Source of the DNA: Paracoccaceae bacterium
GTDB lineage: Bacteria > Pseudomonadota > Alphaproteobacteria > Rhodobacterales > Rhodobacteraceae
Assembly: GCA_003605175.1 (NCBI GenBank)
Contig: QWDA01000002.1
Span: forward strand, 248,001-312,000
DNA: 64,000 bases
Direction: 5' to 3'
Part shown: piece by piece, positions 44,174 through 52,830 of the stretch
Layout: every line of letters begins with the position of its first letter
How positions within the stretch are numbered: the first letter of the stretch is position 1
The notes under the pieces: model-generated
Seen by the model: the letters and a program-made list of their open reading frames with translations, nothing else
Database searches by the model: none
Told to the model about the DNA's origin: nothing
Position numbers and translations under genes: made by a program

Positions 44174-46257
44174 CCGAGCCGACCGGCCCCGCGGACTATG
44201 CGATCGAGGAACGGCGTCGGTCGTTCTGGCGCAACCTCTCGCCGGTCTGGCTGGTGCCGATTCTGGCCATCGCCGTCTCGCTCGTCATCGCCTGGCAGGC
44301 CTATTCCGAGCGCGGTGTCGAGGTCGAGATCAGTTTTCCAAACGCCGCGGGCGTCGTCGCGGGCGAGACCACGATCCGTTACCGCGACGTGGCGATCGGC
44401 ACCGTCGAGAAAGTGGGCTTTTCCGAAGGGCTCTCGGAAGTGCGCGTCACGGCCCGGATCGACAAGGAGGTCGCGCCCTATCTCGATGAGGATGCCGCGT
44501 TCTGGGTGGTCCGACCCGAGGTCAGCGCACGCGGGATCACAGGGCTGAACACGGTCCTTTCGGGCGTCTACATCGAGGGCGACTGGGACGGGACGCCAGG
44601 CGCCGCGAAGGTCCGCTTCGAGGGGCTCGAACGCGCGCCGCTGACCCGGCCGGGCCGCCCGGGCACCAAGATCACGCTCCGGACCGAGGACGCCCGCCAG
44701 ATCAGCGCCGGGGCGCCGATCCTGTTTCGTGGCATCGAGGTGGGCGTGCTCGAGGCGCCACGGCTGACGCTGAACGGCAATTCCATCGTGGTGGACGGCT
44801 TCATCGATGCGCCGCATGACCGGCGTCTGGACACCGCGACGCGGTTCTGGGACGCCTCCGGCTTTTCCGTCTCGTTCGGCGCGGGCGGGCTCTCGCTCGA
44901 TGTCGACAGCCTGTCCTCGCTGGTCTCGGGCGGGCTCGTCTTCGACTCGATCTACGAGGGCGGCGAGCCGATCGGGCCGGGCTACGTCTTCGAGATCTAT
45001 CCCGACGAGGCCACCGCGCGGCGCACCGCCTTTGCCCGCGCCATCGCCGATCCCGTGAGCCTCTCGGTCGCGTTCACTGAATCGGTCGACGGGCTCCTGC
45101 CGGGCGCGGATGTGCGCTATGGCGGCCTCCGGGTGGGGCAGGTGGGCAGCATCTCCGCCCGGATCGAAGAGGGTCGCGGCGGCCCGGCGGTGCAACTCGT
45201 GGCGAAACTCGATATCGACCCGGTGTTGCTCGGCCTCTCCGGCAGCGCCGGAAAGGAGGGTAGCTACGATTTCTTCGAGAACGCGGTGGCGCATGGGCTC
45301 CGCGCCCGGCTCGCCACCGAAAGCCTGCTCTCGGGCAGCCTCGTCGTGGAACTCGCCGAGGTGCCCGATGCCGCGCGCGCCGCCTTCGACCGGACCAGCG
45401 AGCCCTATCCGACCCTGCCGAGCGCGCCCTCGAACCTGCCCGACTTCACCGCAACGGCGGAAGGCGTGCTCGAGCGGATCAACGAACTCCCGATCGAGGA
45501 AGTGCTCGAGCAGGCGGTCCGGACGATGCGCAGCATCGAGGCGTTCGCCGCCGATGACGGGCTGCGCGAGGTGCCCGGTGCCGCCGCCGCGCTGATCGGG
45601 GAGGCGCGCGCGCTGGTCGCCGATCCCGAAACGCGGGCGATCCCGGGCGAGATCCGGGCGGCGGTGGCCGAACTTCGGGGCGTGGTGGCGGGGCTCGAGG
45701 AAAGCAGGGCCGTGGAGCGTCTGAGCGCCGCGCTGGAATCGGCCGACCTGGTGGCGCGGAACCTCGCCGAGGCTTCCGGGCAGGTGCCCGCCCTGGTCGA
45801 GGAATTGCGCGCGGTGGCCGCCAAGGCGAACAGCCTGCCGGCGGAAGACCTGATGGCGGCGGCGACCCGGCTGCTCGACAGCGCCGACGCGCTGATCGGA
45901 ACCGAGGGCGCGCGCGACCTGCCGCCGGCGCTCGCCGGCGCGCTCGCAGAGATCCGCACGACGCTCGCCGCGCTCAACGCGGGCGACGTGGTGGCGAATG
46001 CCAACGCGACGATGGAATCGGCCCGCGACGCCGCCGATTCCGTCGCGGCCGCGGCGGAGGGCCTGCCCGCGCTTTCGGCCCGGCTCGAAGCGCTCGTCGC
46101 CCGCAGCGAAGCGCTGATCGGTGCCTATGGCGACCGTTCCTCGTTCAATTCCGAGACTCTGTCGGCGCTGCGTGAGATCAAGGACGCGGCCCGCGCCGTG
46201 TCGCAACTGGCGCGCGCGCTGGAACGCAACCCGAATTCGATCATCCTGGGACGCTGA
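44170..46257 (+). CDS. pqiB: MCE-domain lipid-transport protein PqiB
   Basis: 695 residues. One N-terminal membrane anchor (about 24-44), then three MCE domains (about 48-135, 165-250, 295-390; openings VEVEISFPNAAGVV, GTKITLRTEDARQI, VSLSVAFTESVDGLL). A long Ala/Glu-rich helical tail (about 420-690) corresponds to the needle in E. coli PqiB that bridges the periplasm. It forms a hexameric tunnel in the family. Lies between pqiA and pqiC. Confidence 0.92.
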   Translation: MTEPTGPADYAIEERRRSFWRNLSPVWLVPILAIAVSLVIAWQAYSERGVEVEISFPNAAGVVAGETTIRYRDVAIGTVEKVGFSEGLSEVRVTARIDKEVAPYLDEDAAFWVVRPEVSARGITGLNTVLSGVYIEGDWDGTPGAAKVRFEGLERAPLTRPGRPGTKITLRTEDARQISAGAPILFRGIEVGVLEAPRLTLNGNSIVVDGFIDAPHDRRLDTATRFWDASGFSVSFGAGGLSLDVDSLSSLVSGGLVFDSIYEGGEPIGPGYVFEIYPDEATARRTAFARAIADPVSLSVAFTESVDGLLPGADVRYGGLRVGQVGSISARIEEGRGGPAVQLVAKLDIDPVLLGLSGSAGKEGSYDFFENAVAHGLRARLATESLLSGSLVVELAEVPDAARAAFDRTSEPYPTLPSAPSNLPDFTATAEGVLERINELPIEEVLEQAVRTMRSIEAFAADDGLREVPGAAAALIGEARALVADPETRAIPGEIRAAVAELRGVVAGLEESRAVERLSAALESADLVARNLAEASGQVPALVEELRAVAAKANSLPAEDLMAAATRLLDSADALIGTEGARDLPPALAGALAEIRTTLAALNAGDVVANANATMESARDAADSVAAAAEGLPALSARLEALVARSEALIGAYGDRSSFNSETLSALREIKDAARAVSQLARALERNPNSIILGR

Positions 46258-46258
46258 A

Positions 46259-46813
46259 ATGACCCGACAAGCCTTTTTCCTGGTTGTGCTGCTGGCCGCC
46301 TGCAGCGGCGCCGATGAGCCGCGTTTCCGGATCGAACCCGCACCTATCTCGGCGCGGATGCGGATCGCGGCGGGCACCATCGAGCTGCGTGAGGTGACGC
46401 TGCCGGCCTATGCCGCCGAACCCGCGATTCTGGCCGAGTGCACCGATGGCGCGCTCTATCCGCATGGCAATGGCCTCTGGGCCGACGATCCGGCGCAGGG
46501 CGTGACCTCGGCGCTGGTGACGGCGCTTTCGGCGCGGACGAACGCCACTGTGGCGGCCGAGCCCTGGCCGCTGACCGATCCGGCGCAGGTGCGGCTCGAT
46601 GTGCGGGTGGCGCAGTTCTATGCCCGGTCCGACGGGTCGTTCGAGATGGCGGGGCAATTCGCCGTCGCCTCGCCCGACCGGGTGGTGCGCGAGTTCATCC
46701 GGAGCTTCGAGATCCGGGTGCCGATACGGGGCGAGGCGCCGGGCGCGCTGGCCGCGGCGCAGGGGGAAGCGATCTCCGAACTCGCGACTCTGATCGCGAC
46801 GGCACTGCGTTAG
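46259..46813 (+). CDS. pqiC: Pqi system lipoprotein PqiC
   Basis: 184 residues, ABC-type transport auxiliary lipoprotein family. Lipobox LLAAC with C15; the body has IELREVTLPAYAAEPAIL and WADDPAQGVTSALVTAL, then a conserved domain with QVRLDVRVAQFYA. It starts 1 nt after the pqiB stop. In E. coli PqiC docks PqiB to the outer membrane. Confidence 0.88.
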   Translation: MTRQAFFLVVLLAACSGADEPRFRIEPAPISARMRIAAGTIELREVTLPAYAAEPAILAECTDGALYPHGNGLWADDPAQGVTSALVTALSARTNATVAAEPWPLTDPAQVRLDVRVAQFYARSDGSFEMAGQFAVASPDRVVREFIRSFEIRVPIRGEAPGALAAAQGEAISELATLIATALR

Positions 46814-46865
46814 GAGGCGCCCGTATCCTGTTGAAATTGAAATAACTCCGGAGGATCCGCGCGGA

Positions 46866-47972
46866 TCACGCCGGTTGCGCCTCACGGGCGAGGTCCGGAA
46901 AGAGCGCGGCGAGGCCCTCGGCGGTGGCCGGCGCGGTGCCGCGCTCAGTCACAAGGCCGGTCACGAGGCGGTTCGGTGTCACGTCGAAGGCCGGGTTGCC
47001 TGTGCCGGTGCCGGCGGGCGTGACCCGGACGGTGCCGATTCCCGCCGGGGTCTGACCCTGGATATCGCTGATCTCGCCGCCGTCGCGCTCCTCGATGGGG
47101 ATCGCGGCGAGGCCGTCCTCGACGGTCCAGTCGATGGTCGGCGAGGGCAGCGCGACGAAGAAGGGGACGCCGTTGTCGTGGGCGGCGAGGGCCTTCAGGT
47201 AGGTGCCGATCTTGTTGCAGACATCGCCCCGCCGGGTGGTGCGGTCAGTGCCGGTGATGACCATGTCGACGAGACCGTGCTGCATCAGGTGTCCGCCTGC
47301 ATTATCAACGACATAGGTGTGGGGAATGCCATGGCTGCCGAGCTCCCAGGCGGTGAGCGCGCCCTGGTTGCGGGGGCGGGTCTCGTCGACCCAGACATGG
47401 ACCGGGATGCCCGCCTCGTGGGCCTGGTAGATCGGCGAGGTGGCGGTGCCCCAGTCGACCGTGGCGAGCCAGCCGGCGTTGCAATGGGTGAGGATGTTCA
47501 CCGGCGCGCCGGCGGGTTTCGTGGCGGCGATCTCGCGGATGATCTCCAGGCCATGCACGCCGATCATGCGGTTGATTTCAACATCCTCGTCGGCGATCTC
47601 ATGGGCGAGCCTGAGCGCGGCCTCGGCGCGGGCGGCCTCCGGAAGCGGTGCGAGGCGGGCGATCACGCGGTCGAGCGCCCACCTGAGATTCACCGCAGTA
47701 GGTCTTGTTTCATATAGATATTTCCGAGCCTTCGATAGCGCGCCATCGGTCGGATCGAGCCGCGCCGCAAGCGCCATCCCATAGGCCGCGGTGGCGCCGA
47801 TCAGCGGCGCGCCGCGGACGCGCATCTCGGAGATCGCGGCGGCGAAGGCCTCGAGGGTGGGGAGGGTGTCGATGCGGAATTCGTGGGGCAGCCAGCGCTG
47901 GTCGATGATGGTGAGAACCTGCTTTTCCGCGTCCCACCAGAGCGAACGGTAATGCGTGCCGTCGACCTTCAT
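46866..47972 (-). CDS. mtnA: S-methyl-5-thioribose-1-phosphate isomerase MtnA
   Basis: Methionine salvage: converts methylthioribose-1-phosphate to methylthioribulose-1-phosphate. 368 residues. Catalytic C164 in [11 protein letters not shown], catalytic D243 in [19 protein letters not shown] and substrate region [14 protein letters not shown]. No other mtn gene is adjacent. The leader (48000-48140) contains the second 11-bp repeat triplet. Confidence 0.96.
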   Translation of the reverse strand: MKVDGTHYRSLWWDAEKQVLTIIDQRWLPHEFRIDTLPTLEAFAAAISEMRVRGAPLIGATAAYGMALAARLDPTDGALSKARKYLYETRPTAVNLRWALDRVIARLAPLPEAARAEAALRLAHEIADEDVEINRMIGVHGLEIIREIAATKPAGAPVNILTHCNAGWLATVDWGTATSPIYQAHEAGIPVHVWVDETRPRNQGALTAWELGSHGIPHTYVVDNAGGHLMQHGLVDMVITGTDRTTRRGDVCNKIGTYLKALAAHDNGVPFFVALPSPTIDWTVEDGLAAIPIEERDGGEISDIQGQTPAGIGTVRVTPAGTGTGNPAFDVTPNRLVTGLVTERGTAPATAEGLAALFPDLAREAQPA

Positions 47973-48106
47973 TTCCGCGTCTCCCGCCTGATTTGCCTGC
48001 CGCCGAGGCTGCGGGGATCTGGCCCGGCGCGCAAGCGTTGCATCGGCTGCGAGACTGACCGTACCGCGTGGTTAACGGGTAAAACGGGCACTCGCGGGGC
48101 CTGCAC

Positions 48107-48139
48107 AACCTGTACACAGCCCGTACACAACCTGTACAC
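48107..48139 (-). repeat. Three 11-bp tandem repeats upstream of mtnA
   Basis: Read on the minus strand: GTGTACAGGTT, GTGTACGGGCT, GTGTACAGGTT, followed by GTGCAGG. About 134 nt before the mtnA ATG and oriented toward it. Near-identical to the triplet before rlmE, including the flanking GCCG before and GTGC after. Confidence 0.7.
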
Positions 48140-48219
48140 CGGCGGTGCAGCGGAAGCAGGCAGCCGAACCGGTCAAGCCTGCGTCCTTTGCGAGAGAATC
48201 CGGGCGCCGGCGCGCCGCC

Positions 48220-49272
48220 TCAGGCGGCCGCGCGCTGGTTCTGGAGGAGCCGGGTGCTGACCGTGTCGGCGACGGCGCCGATCTCGGCCGTCATCATGCC
48301 GAGCTGGTCGGCGATCAGCGCCACCAGAAGATCGACCCGTTCGATCTCGCAGGCGCCGCTCTCGATGGCGCGGGCCGCGGAGGAGGGTTTCTGGAGCCCG
48401 GTCGCCGCCTTGGCGTATTTGATGAAGGGCACGAGATCGGCCTCGTCGGCGCCGAGCCGCATCACCACGGCCGAGACGCTCTCATAGATCGCCTGCGACC
48501 GCTTCACGTCGCCATGGACCGCATCGCGGATCGGCTGCGCGCCCTCGGGGAGGACGCAGCGGTAATTGCCGGTGAGCAGCATGCTCCACTTGGCGAAGGG
48601 CACGAAAAGCGAATCGTGGACGCGCAGCTTGACCGGCACGTCCTTGCCGTCGACGCGCACCGCCTCGATGTCGTCGGCGAGCGTGTTGAGGATCGCGTTA
48701 TGCGCCTCGGAGGCGAAGGGCGCGGATTTGAAATTGGTGGGCAGGCCGACATGGAGCACGTTCGCGCCGGTATCGGGCAGGCGGAACGCCTGCGGGTCGG
48801 GTGAGCAGAGCGTGACATTACCCGGGGTGAAGCCGGACCAGGCCTCGGGGCAGTTGAAGCTGCCTTTCAGAAGGCTCGCGTCGAGCCCCTCGATCCGCTC
48901 GAGATAGGGCAGGGGCGGCATGTTCATGATCGAGAGGCAGGGCAGGCCCGAAGGGGCGATCCGCTGCATCAGCGCCATGATCTCCTCGGTGCCGTATTGC
49001 GGTTCGGACATCGCCAGCGCGACCATGTCGTAGCGCGACAGGTCGACATCGTCGGGCGCGACGGCATCGAGCGTGCCGGGCAGTTCGCCCGATTTGAAGG
49101 CACGGTGCGTGTCCTCGTCGCGCAGCTTGATCCGGACCTCGGTGCCCTCGTCATTGATGAGGCGCGCGGTCTTGTCGCGGCAGACCAGCGTGACATCGTG
49201 CCCGGCCATCAGGAGCTTGGTGCCCAGAAGCGATCCGTAGGAAGCCCCGAGAATCAGTACGCGATAGGTCAT
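48220..49272 (-). CDS. Ketopantoate reductase (ApbA/PanE)-like NADP-dependent protein
   Basis: 350 residues, longer than PanE (about 300). N-terminal Rossmann fold with LGASYGSLLGTKLL and VTLVCRD, then a helical C-terminal domain with FVPFAKWSMLLTGNYRCVLP and the conserved Lys region. Typical RxxxP/NAxxH residues for pantoate synthesis were not clearly seen, so the substrate is uncertain. Divergent from the PccR-type regulator across a 166-nt AT-richer gap. Confidence 0.75.
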   Translation of the reverse strand: MTYRVLILGASYGSLLGTKLLMAGHDVTLVCRDKTARLINDEGTEVRIKLRDEDTHRAFKSGELPGTLDAVAPDDVDLSRYDMVALAMSEPQYGTEEIMALMQRIAPSGLPCLSIMNMPPLPYLERIEGLDASLLKGSFNCPEAWSGFTPGNVTLCSPDPQAFRLPDTGANVLHVGLPTNFKSAPFASEAHNAILNTLADDIEAVRVDGKDVPVKLRVHDSLFVPFAKWSMLLTGNYRCVLPEGAQPIRDAVHGDVKRSQAIYESVSAVVMRLGADEADLVPFIKYAKAATGLQKPSSAARAIESGACEIERVDLLVALIADQLGMMTAEIGAVADTVSTRLLQNQRAAA

Positions 49273-49403
49273 GATCTTCCTCCGAATCGTTCCAGGGCGC
49301 GCGACGGCACGCCCGTTTCATTGCGCAATATAGTTGCTTGCGAGGGCGCGGCGAGCTAATTGGTGCAAATGTGTAACGTTTGAGTTTCAATCGGCGCCGA
49401 GTT

Positions 49404-49422
49404 TGTAATATTGTAAATTACA
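49404..49422. promoter_or_regulatory. Palindromic operator candidate before the PccR-type gene
   Basis: TGTAAT, 7 nt, ATTACA: a perfect inverted repeat 17 nt before the ATG at 49439, just upstream of the ribosome site. The same gap also has TTGCGCAA at 49321-49328. Regulators of this family are known to control their own genes through TTTGCAAA-like palindromes, so autoregulation is plausible. Confidence 0.4.
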
Positions 49423-49438
49423 GGACCGGAGGCGGCGC

Positions 49439-50845
49439 ATGGCAAAGACGTTCATCGGCCCGAAGCTCCGGCGGTTGCGCCACGAGCACGGGCAGACACA
49501 GGCCGAGATGGCCGAGGCCCTGGGGTTGAGCACGTCCTATGTGAACCTGCTCGAGAACAACCAGCGGTCGCTATCGGTGAGCGTGCTGACGACGATCGCC
49601 GAGACCTATGACGTGGACTGGCGCGAGCTGACCGCCGACGACAGCGCCGAGCGGATGGTCGAGCTGCGGAGCGCGATGAAGGATCCGATCTTCGGCGAGG
49701 GCGCGCCGGACCTGCAGGAATGCCGCGCCGCGCTCGACCATGCGCCGCGGCTGGTGGAGCGGTTTCTCTACCTCTACCAGGCACATCAGGCGGCGCTGGA
49801 CCGGGTGATGCGGCTGTCGGCGACGCTGGGGCGCGAGGATCTGGTCCATGCCTCGCCCGAGGCGGTGATCCACGATTACTTCCGCGACCGGGGGAACTAT
49901 TTTCCCGAGCTGGAGGAGGCGGCGGAACGCTCCCGCGAGGCCCATCCGACGCAGCCCGAGGAGCACTTCACCGCGCTGAAGGCCCGGCTCCGGAACGATC
50001 ACGGGATCGCGGTCACGGTGCTGCCGATCGACGCGATGAACGAGGCGCTCCGGCATTACGACATGGATGCGCGGAAGATCCTGTTGAGCCAGGCGCTGGA
50101 CGCGCCGAACCGGTGTTTCCAGCTCGCCCATGTGCTGGGGCTGGTGGAGTGCCGTGAGCTGTTTGACCGGCGGGTCGCCGAGAGCGGGATAAGGCAGGGC
50201 GCGGCGGCGGCGCGGCTCAGGGTCGAGCTCGCCAACTATTTCGCGGCGGCCTATCTGATGCCGTACCGGGCGTTCTACGAGGCGGCGGAGGCGAGCCGCT
50301 ACGATCTCGACCGGATCGCGACGGCGTTCTCGGTGTCGTTCGAGCAGGTCTGTCACCGGCTGACCACGCTTGGGCGCGAGGATGCAAGAGGGGTGCCGTT
50401 CTTCTTCCTGCGGATGGACCGGGCCGGGAACGTGACGAAGAGGTTCAACGCCACTTCGTTCACGCTGGCGGAATTCGGCGGGTCCTGCCCGGTCTGGAAC
50501 GTGCACACGGCGTTCTACGCGCCGGGGGTGATCCTGCCGCAATTCGTCGAGCTGCCGGACGGGAGCCGGTATTTCACGGTGAGCCGGACGGTGCATCGGC
50601 CGGTGTTTTCCTGGGACACGCAGGATAGGCGGCTGACCCTGGCCTTGGGATGCGAGCTGCGCCATGCCGGGCGGATCGGTTATGCGTCGAAGTACAATCT
50701 CGACGATGCGGGGCTGTTCGCGCAGATCGGGATCAACTGCCAGCTCTGCCCGCGCCCGGCCTGTTCGCAGCGGGCGCATCAGCCGGTGTTCATGGACCTG
50801 CCGCTGGACGCGCACCGGCGGGGGAGCAACCGGTACGAGAGCTGA
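49439..50845 (+). CDS. XRE-family regulator of short-chain acyl-CoA metabolism (PccR/RamB/ScfR type)
   Basis: 468 residues. N-terminal helix-turn-helix (about 9-62: KLRRLRHEHGQTQAEMAEAL, LSTSYVNLLENNQRS), a central IrrE/ImmA-like region (about 160-290, with ANYFAAAYLMPYRAFYEAAE) and a C-terminal DUF2083 domain with Cys pairs (CQLCPRPAC). Members such as PccR and MccR in Rhodobacter control propionyl-CoA/methylmalonyl-CoA genes in response to acyl-CoA. GGAGG is 6 nt before the ATG. No target enzyme gene lies next to it. Confidence 0.88.
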   Translation: MAKTFIGPKLRRLRHEHGQTQAEMAEALGLSTSYVNLLENNQRSLSVSVLTTIAETYDVDWRELTADDSAERMVELRSAMKDPIFGEGAPDLQECRAALDHAPRLVERFLYLYQAHQAALDRVMRLSATLGREDLVHASPEAVIHDYFRDRGNYFPELEEAAERSREAHPTQPEEHFTALKARLRNDHGIAVTVLPIDAMNEALRHYDMDARKILLSQALDAPNRCFQLAHVLGLVECRELFDRRVAESGIRQGAAAARLRVELANYFAAAYLMPYRAFYEAAEASRYDLDRIATAFSVSFEQVCHRLTTLGREDARGVPFFFLRMDRAGNVTKRFNATSFTLAEFGGSCPVWNVHTAFYAPGVILPQFVELPDGSRYFTVSRTVHRPVFSWDTQDRRLTLALGCELRHAGRIGYASKYNLDDAGLFAQIGINCQLCPRPACSQRAHQPVFMDLPLDAHRRGSNRYES

Positions 50846-50867
50846 GCGGGGGAAGGTGTCGCCCCCT

Positions 50868-51035
50868 CCGCCCGAACAGCGTCGAAGGCGCCGGGCGAGC
50901 GCCTGCCCGTCCCGGCGGGCTGGCGCTCTGGTGACGTTCCGCGCCGAACGCCTGTGCAGCGGACTTGGTGAAACAATGCGCTTCGCTCAGCTGTAGCGGC
51001 GCCATCCCACGGGCAGGCGCTCGCCCGGCTTCGCG
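50868..51035 (+). repeat. Dispersed inverted-repeat element, copy B
   Basis: Arms GCCGGGCGAGCGCCTGCCCG at 50890-50909 and its exact reverse complement at 51010-51029. Interior shares GGGCTGGCGCTCTGGTGACG and CCGCGCCGAACG with copies A and C; the middle 40 nt differ. Located between convergent genes (PccR-type regulator and transglutaminase). No ORF inside. Confidence 0.85.
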
Positions 51036-51048
51036 CTGGCGGCTCAGC

Positions 51049-51879
51049 CTACTGCTGGTGCTGGCTCTGGCTCTCCTTGACCACGACCTTGACGTCGAGG
51101 TTTTCCTCGCCCGCGCCATTGGCGATGCCGCGGATCGGGGCGGCTTCGGTGGCGTCGCCGCCGGAGCCGAGGCGGATGTAGCGCTCGTCGGGGCAGGTGC
51201 CGTTCGAGGGGTCGAAGCCGACCCAGCCGAGAATGGGGATCGCGAGTTCGGCCCAGGCGTGGCTGGCCTCCTGCGCGCCGTCCTCCTCGGTGGAGAACAG
51301 GTAGCCGGTGACGTAGCGCGCGGGGATGCCGACGCAGAGCGCGGCGGCGATCAGCGCGTGGGCGTGGTCCTGGCAGACGCCCTTTCCGAGCGCGAGCGCC
51401 TCGGCGGCGCTGGTGCTTTCGGCGGTCTGGCCGGGCGTGTAGGCGATGGCCTGCTCGACGGCATGGGAGAGCGCGTGGGCGCGGTCGAGGATCGCGGCGG
51501 GGTCGATGCCCTCCACCGCCGTTTCGGCCAGTTCGCGCAACGCCCGGTCGGGCTTGGTCACGCGGGTCGGGCGGAGATAGGCTTCGGGCGGGATCTTCTC
51601 GCGGTTGCCCTTGAGGATGCCGCCGCGGTCGAAGGTCTCGATCTCGCCCTCGACGCGGATCGTCACCGTGTCGACCGGGCCGAGCAGCATCGCGGTCTCG
51701 ATCCAGTCGCCGGCGCCGTCGCGGAAGCCGGCGCCCATCGTGGCGCCCTCGACCGAGATCGCCCAGTCGGCGACCTGCTGGTTCTCGCAGAGCGTCGGCG
51801 TCAGCCGCAGCGACTGCACCACCCCGCGCATCGGCGGATCGAAGCGGTAGGTGCTTTCGTGATCGACCCGGAGCCTCAT
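51049..51879 (-). CDS. Transglutaminase-like cysteine protease-fold protein
   Basis: 276 residues, cytoplasmic. N-terminal bacterial transglutaminase-associated beta domain (MRLRVDHESTYRFDPP, then LRLTP), then the catalytic domain with C169 (GVCQDHAHAL), H207 (SHAWAEL) and D223 (GFDPSNG). Third gene of an operon with an ATP-grasp and an alpha-E protein, overlapping the latter by 4 nt. This trio is widely conserved but its product is not firmly known. Confidence 0.9.
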   Translation of the reverse strand: MRLRVDHESTYRFDPPMRGVVQSLRLTPTLCENQQVADWAISVEGATMGAGFRDGAGDWIETAMLLGPVDTVTIRVEGEIETFDRGGILKGNREKIPPEAYLRPTRVTKPDRALRELAETAVEGIDPAAILDRAHALSHAVEQAIAYTPGQTAESTSAAEALALGKGVCQDHAHALIAAALCVGIPARYVTGYLFSTEEDGAQEASHAWAELAIPILGWVGFDPSNGTCPDERYIRLGSGGDATEAAPIRGIANGAGEENLDVKVVVKESQSQHQQ

Positions 51880-52829
51880 CGCGCCTCTCCCGAGAGGTAG
51901 ATTTCGTGGATCAGCGTGGCGAGCACGCGGACCTCGCCGATCATCCGGGAGAGGAACTCGTGCAGGCCCTCGTCGAAGATGTCGTCGATCCTGGCCTCGG
52001 CGAGCTCTCCGACGACGGAGCGGATCCGGGCCTGCGCCTCGGTGGTGCGACCGTAGCCGCGGGCGAGCCGGTCGAGATGGAACATCACGTCTTCGGCCGA
52101 GGTGATGAGCGAGCGCGGGCTCTTGCGGTTCAGGATCAGGAAATCCGCGATCTTGGCCGGGGTGATGTCGCCGCCATAGGCCCAGTGGAACGCCCGGTGC
52201 GCCGACATCGCGCGCAGGATCGTCGACCACTGGTAGTTGTCGTAGCCCGAGCCCACGAAATCGACCTGCGGCAGCAGCACGTAATATTTCACGTCGAGAA
52301 GCCGGGCCGTCGAATCGGCGCGTTCGAGCGCATAGCCCAGATGCACGAAATCGTAGCCGTCATTCCTGAGCTGGGTGTCGTCGATGGCGCCGCGCACCAG
52401 CGCGCATTGTCGCGTCGTCCAGTCGATCAGGTCGGAGATCGAGAGCCGCGAGCGCTCGGTGCGCCTGAGCCCCTTCATCTCCTGGAAGCCGGAGTTCAGC
52501 GCGTCCCAGACCTGGCCGGTGAGCGCGGTGCGGACGATGCGGCCGTTCTCGCGCGCCTGTTCGATGCAGGAGGCCACCGAGGAGGGGTTGTCCTGGTCGA
52601 AGAACAGGAAGCTCTCGATGTTGCGCTGCCGGGGCTCGCCGTATTTCTCGGAGAAGGCCTCGGCGTGGCCGCCGGCGGCGAGCACCGATTCCCATTCGTT
52701 GCGGTAGCCGCCGCCGATATTGGGGATCATCGCGTTGCGCGCGCCCACCGCGAGGAGCCGCGCGCCGGTCTCGCCCCGCTCCATGTAGCGGCCGATCCAG
52801 AACAGGTTGGAGGCGGTGCGGCTCAGCAT
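51876..52829 (-). CDS. Alpha-E domain-containing protein (DUF403)
   Basis: 317 residues, almost entirely helical. Starts LSRTASNLFWIGRYMERGE, the hallmark of the family, followed by many conserved Trp/Arg/Glu positions (SLLFWDQ-type region reads FLFFDQDNPSSV here). Enzymatic role unknown; it always accompanies a circularly permuted ATP-grasp and often a transglutaminase. 1 nt from the ATP-grasp gene, 4-nt overlap with the transglutaminase gene. Confidence 0.9.
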   Translation of the reverse strand: MLSRTASNLFWIGRYMERGETGARLLAVGARNAMIPNIGGGYRNEWESVLAAGGHAEAFSEKYGEPRQRNIESFLFFDQDNPSSVASCIEQARENGRIVRTALTGQVWDALNSGFQEMKGLRRTERSRLSISDLIDWTTRQCALVRGAIDDTQLRNDGYDFVHLGYALERADSTARLLDVKYYVLLPQVDFVGSGYDNYQWSTILRAMSAHRAFHWAYGGDITPAKIADFLILNRKSPRSLITSAEDVMFHLDRLARGYGRTTEAQARIRSVVGELAEARIDDIFDEGLHEFLSRMIGEVRVLATLIHEIYLSGEAR

Positions 52830-52830
52830 G

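Noticed and set aside
46854-46867. 14-nt palindrome GATCCGC/GCGGATC at the end of mtnA
   Set aside because: Short, overlaps the stop codon of mtnA, no U-run; not enough to call a terminator.
48000-48105. Possible SAM- or SAH-type riboswitch upstream of mtnA
   Set aside because: Conserved core sequences of SAM-II, SAM/SAH or SAH switches were not found; only the 11-bp repeats stand out.
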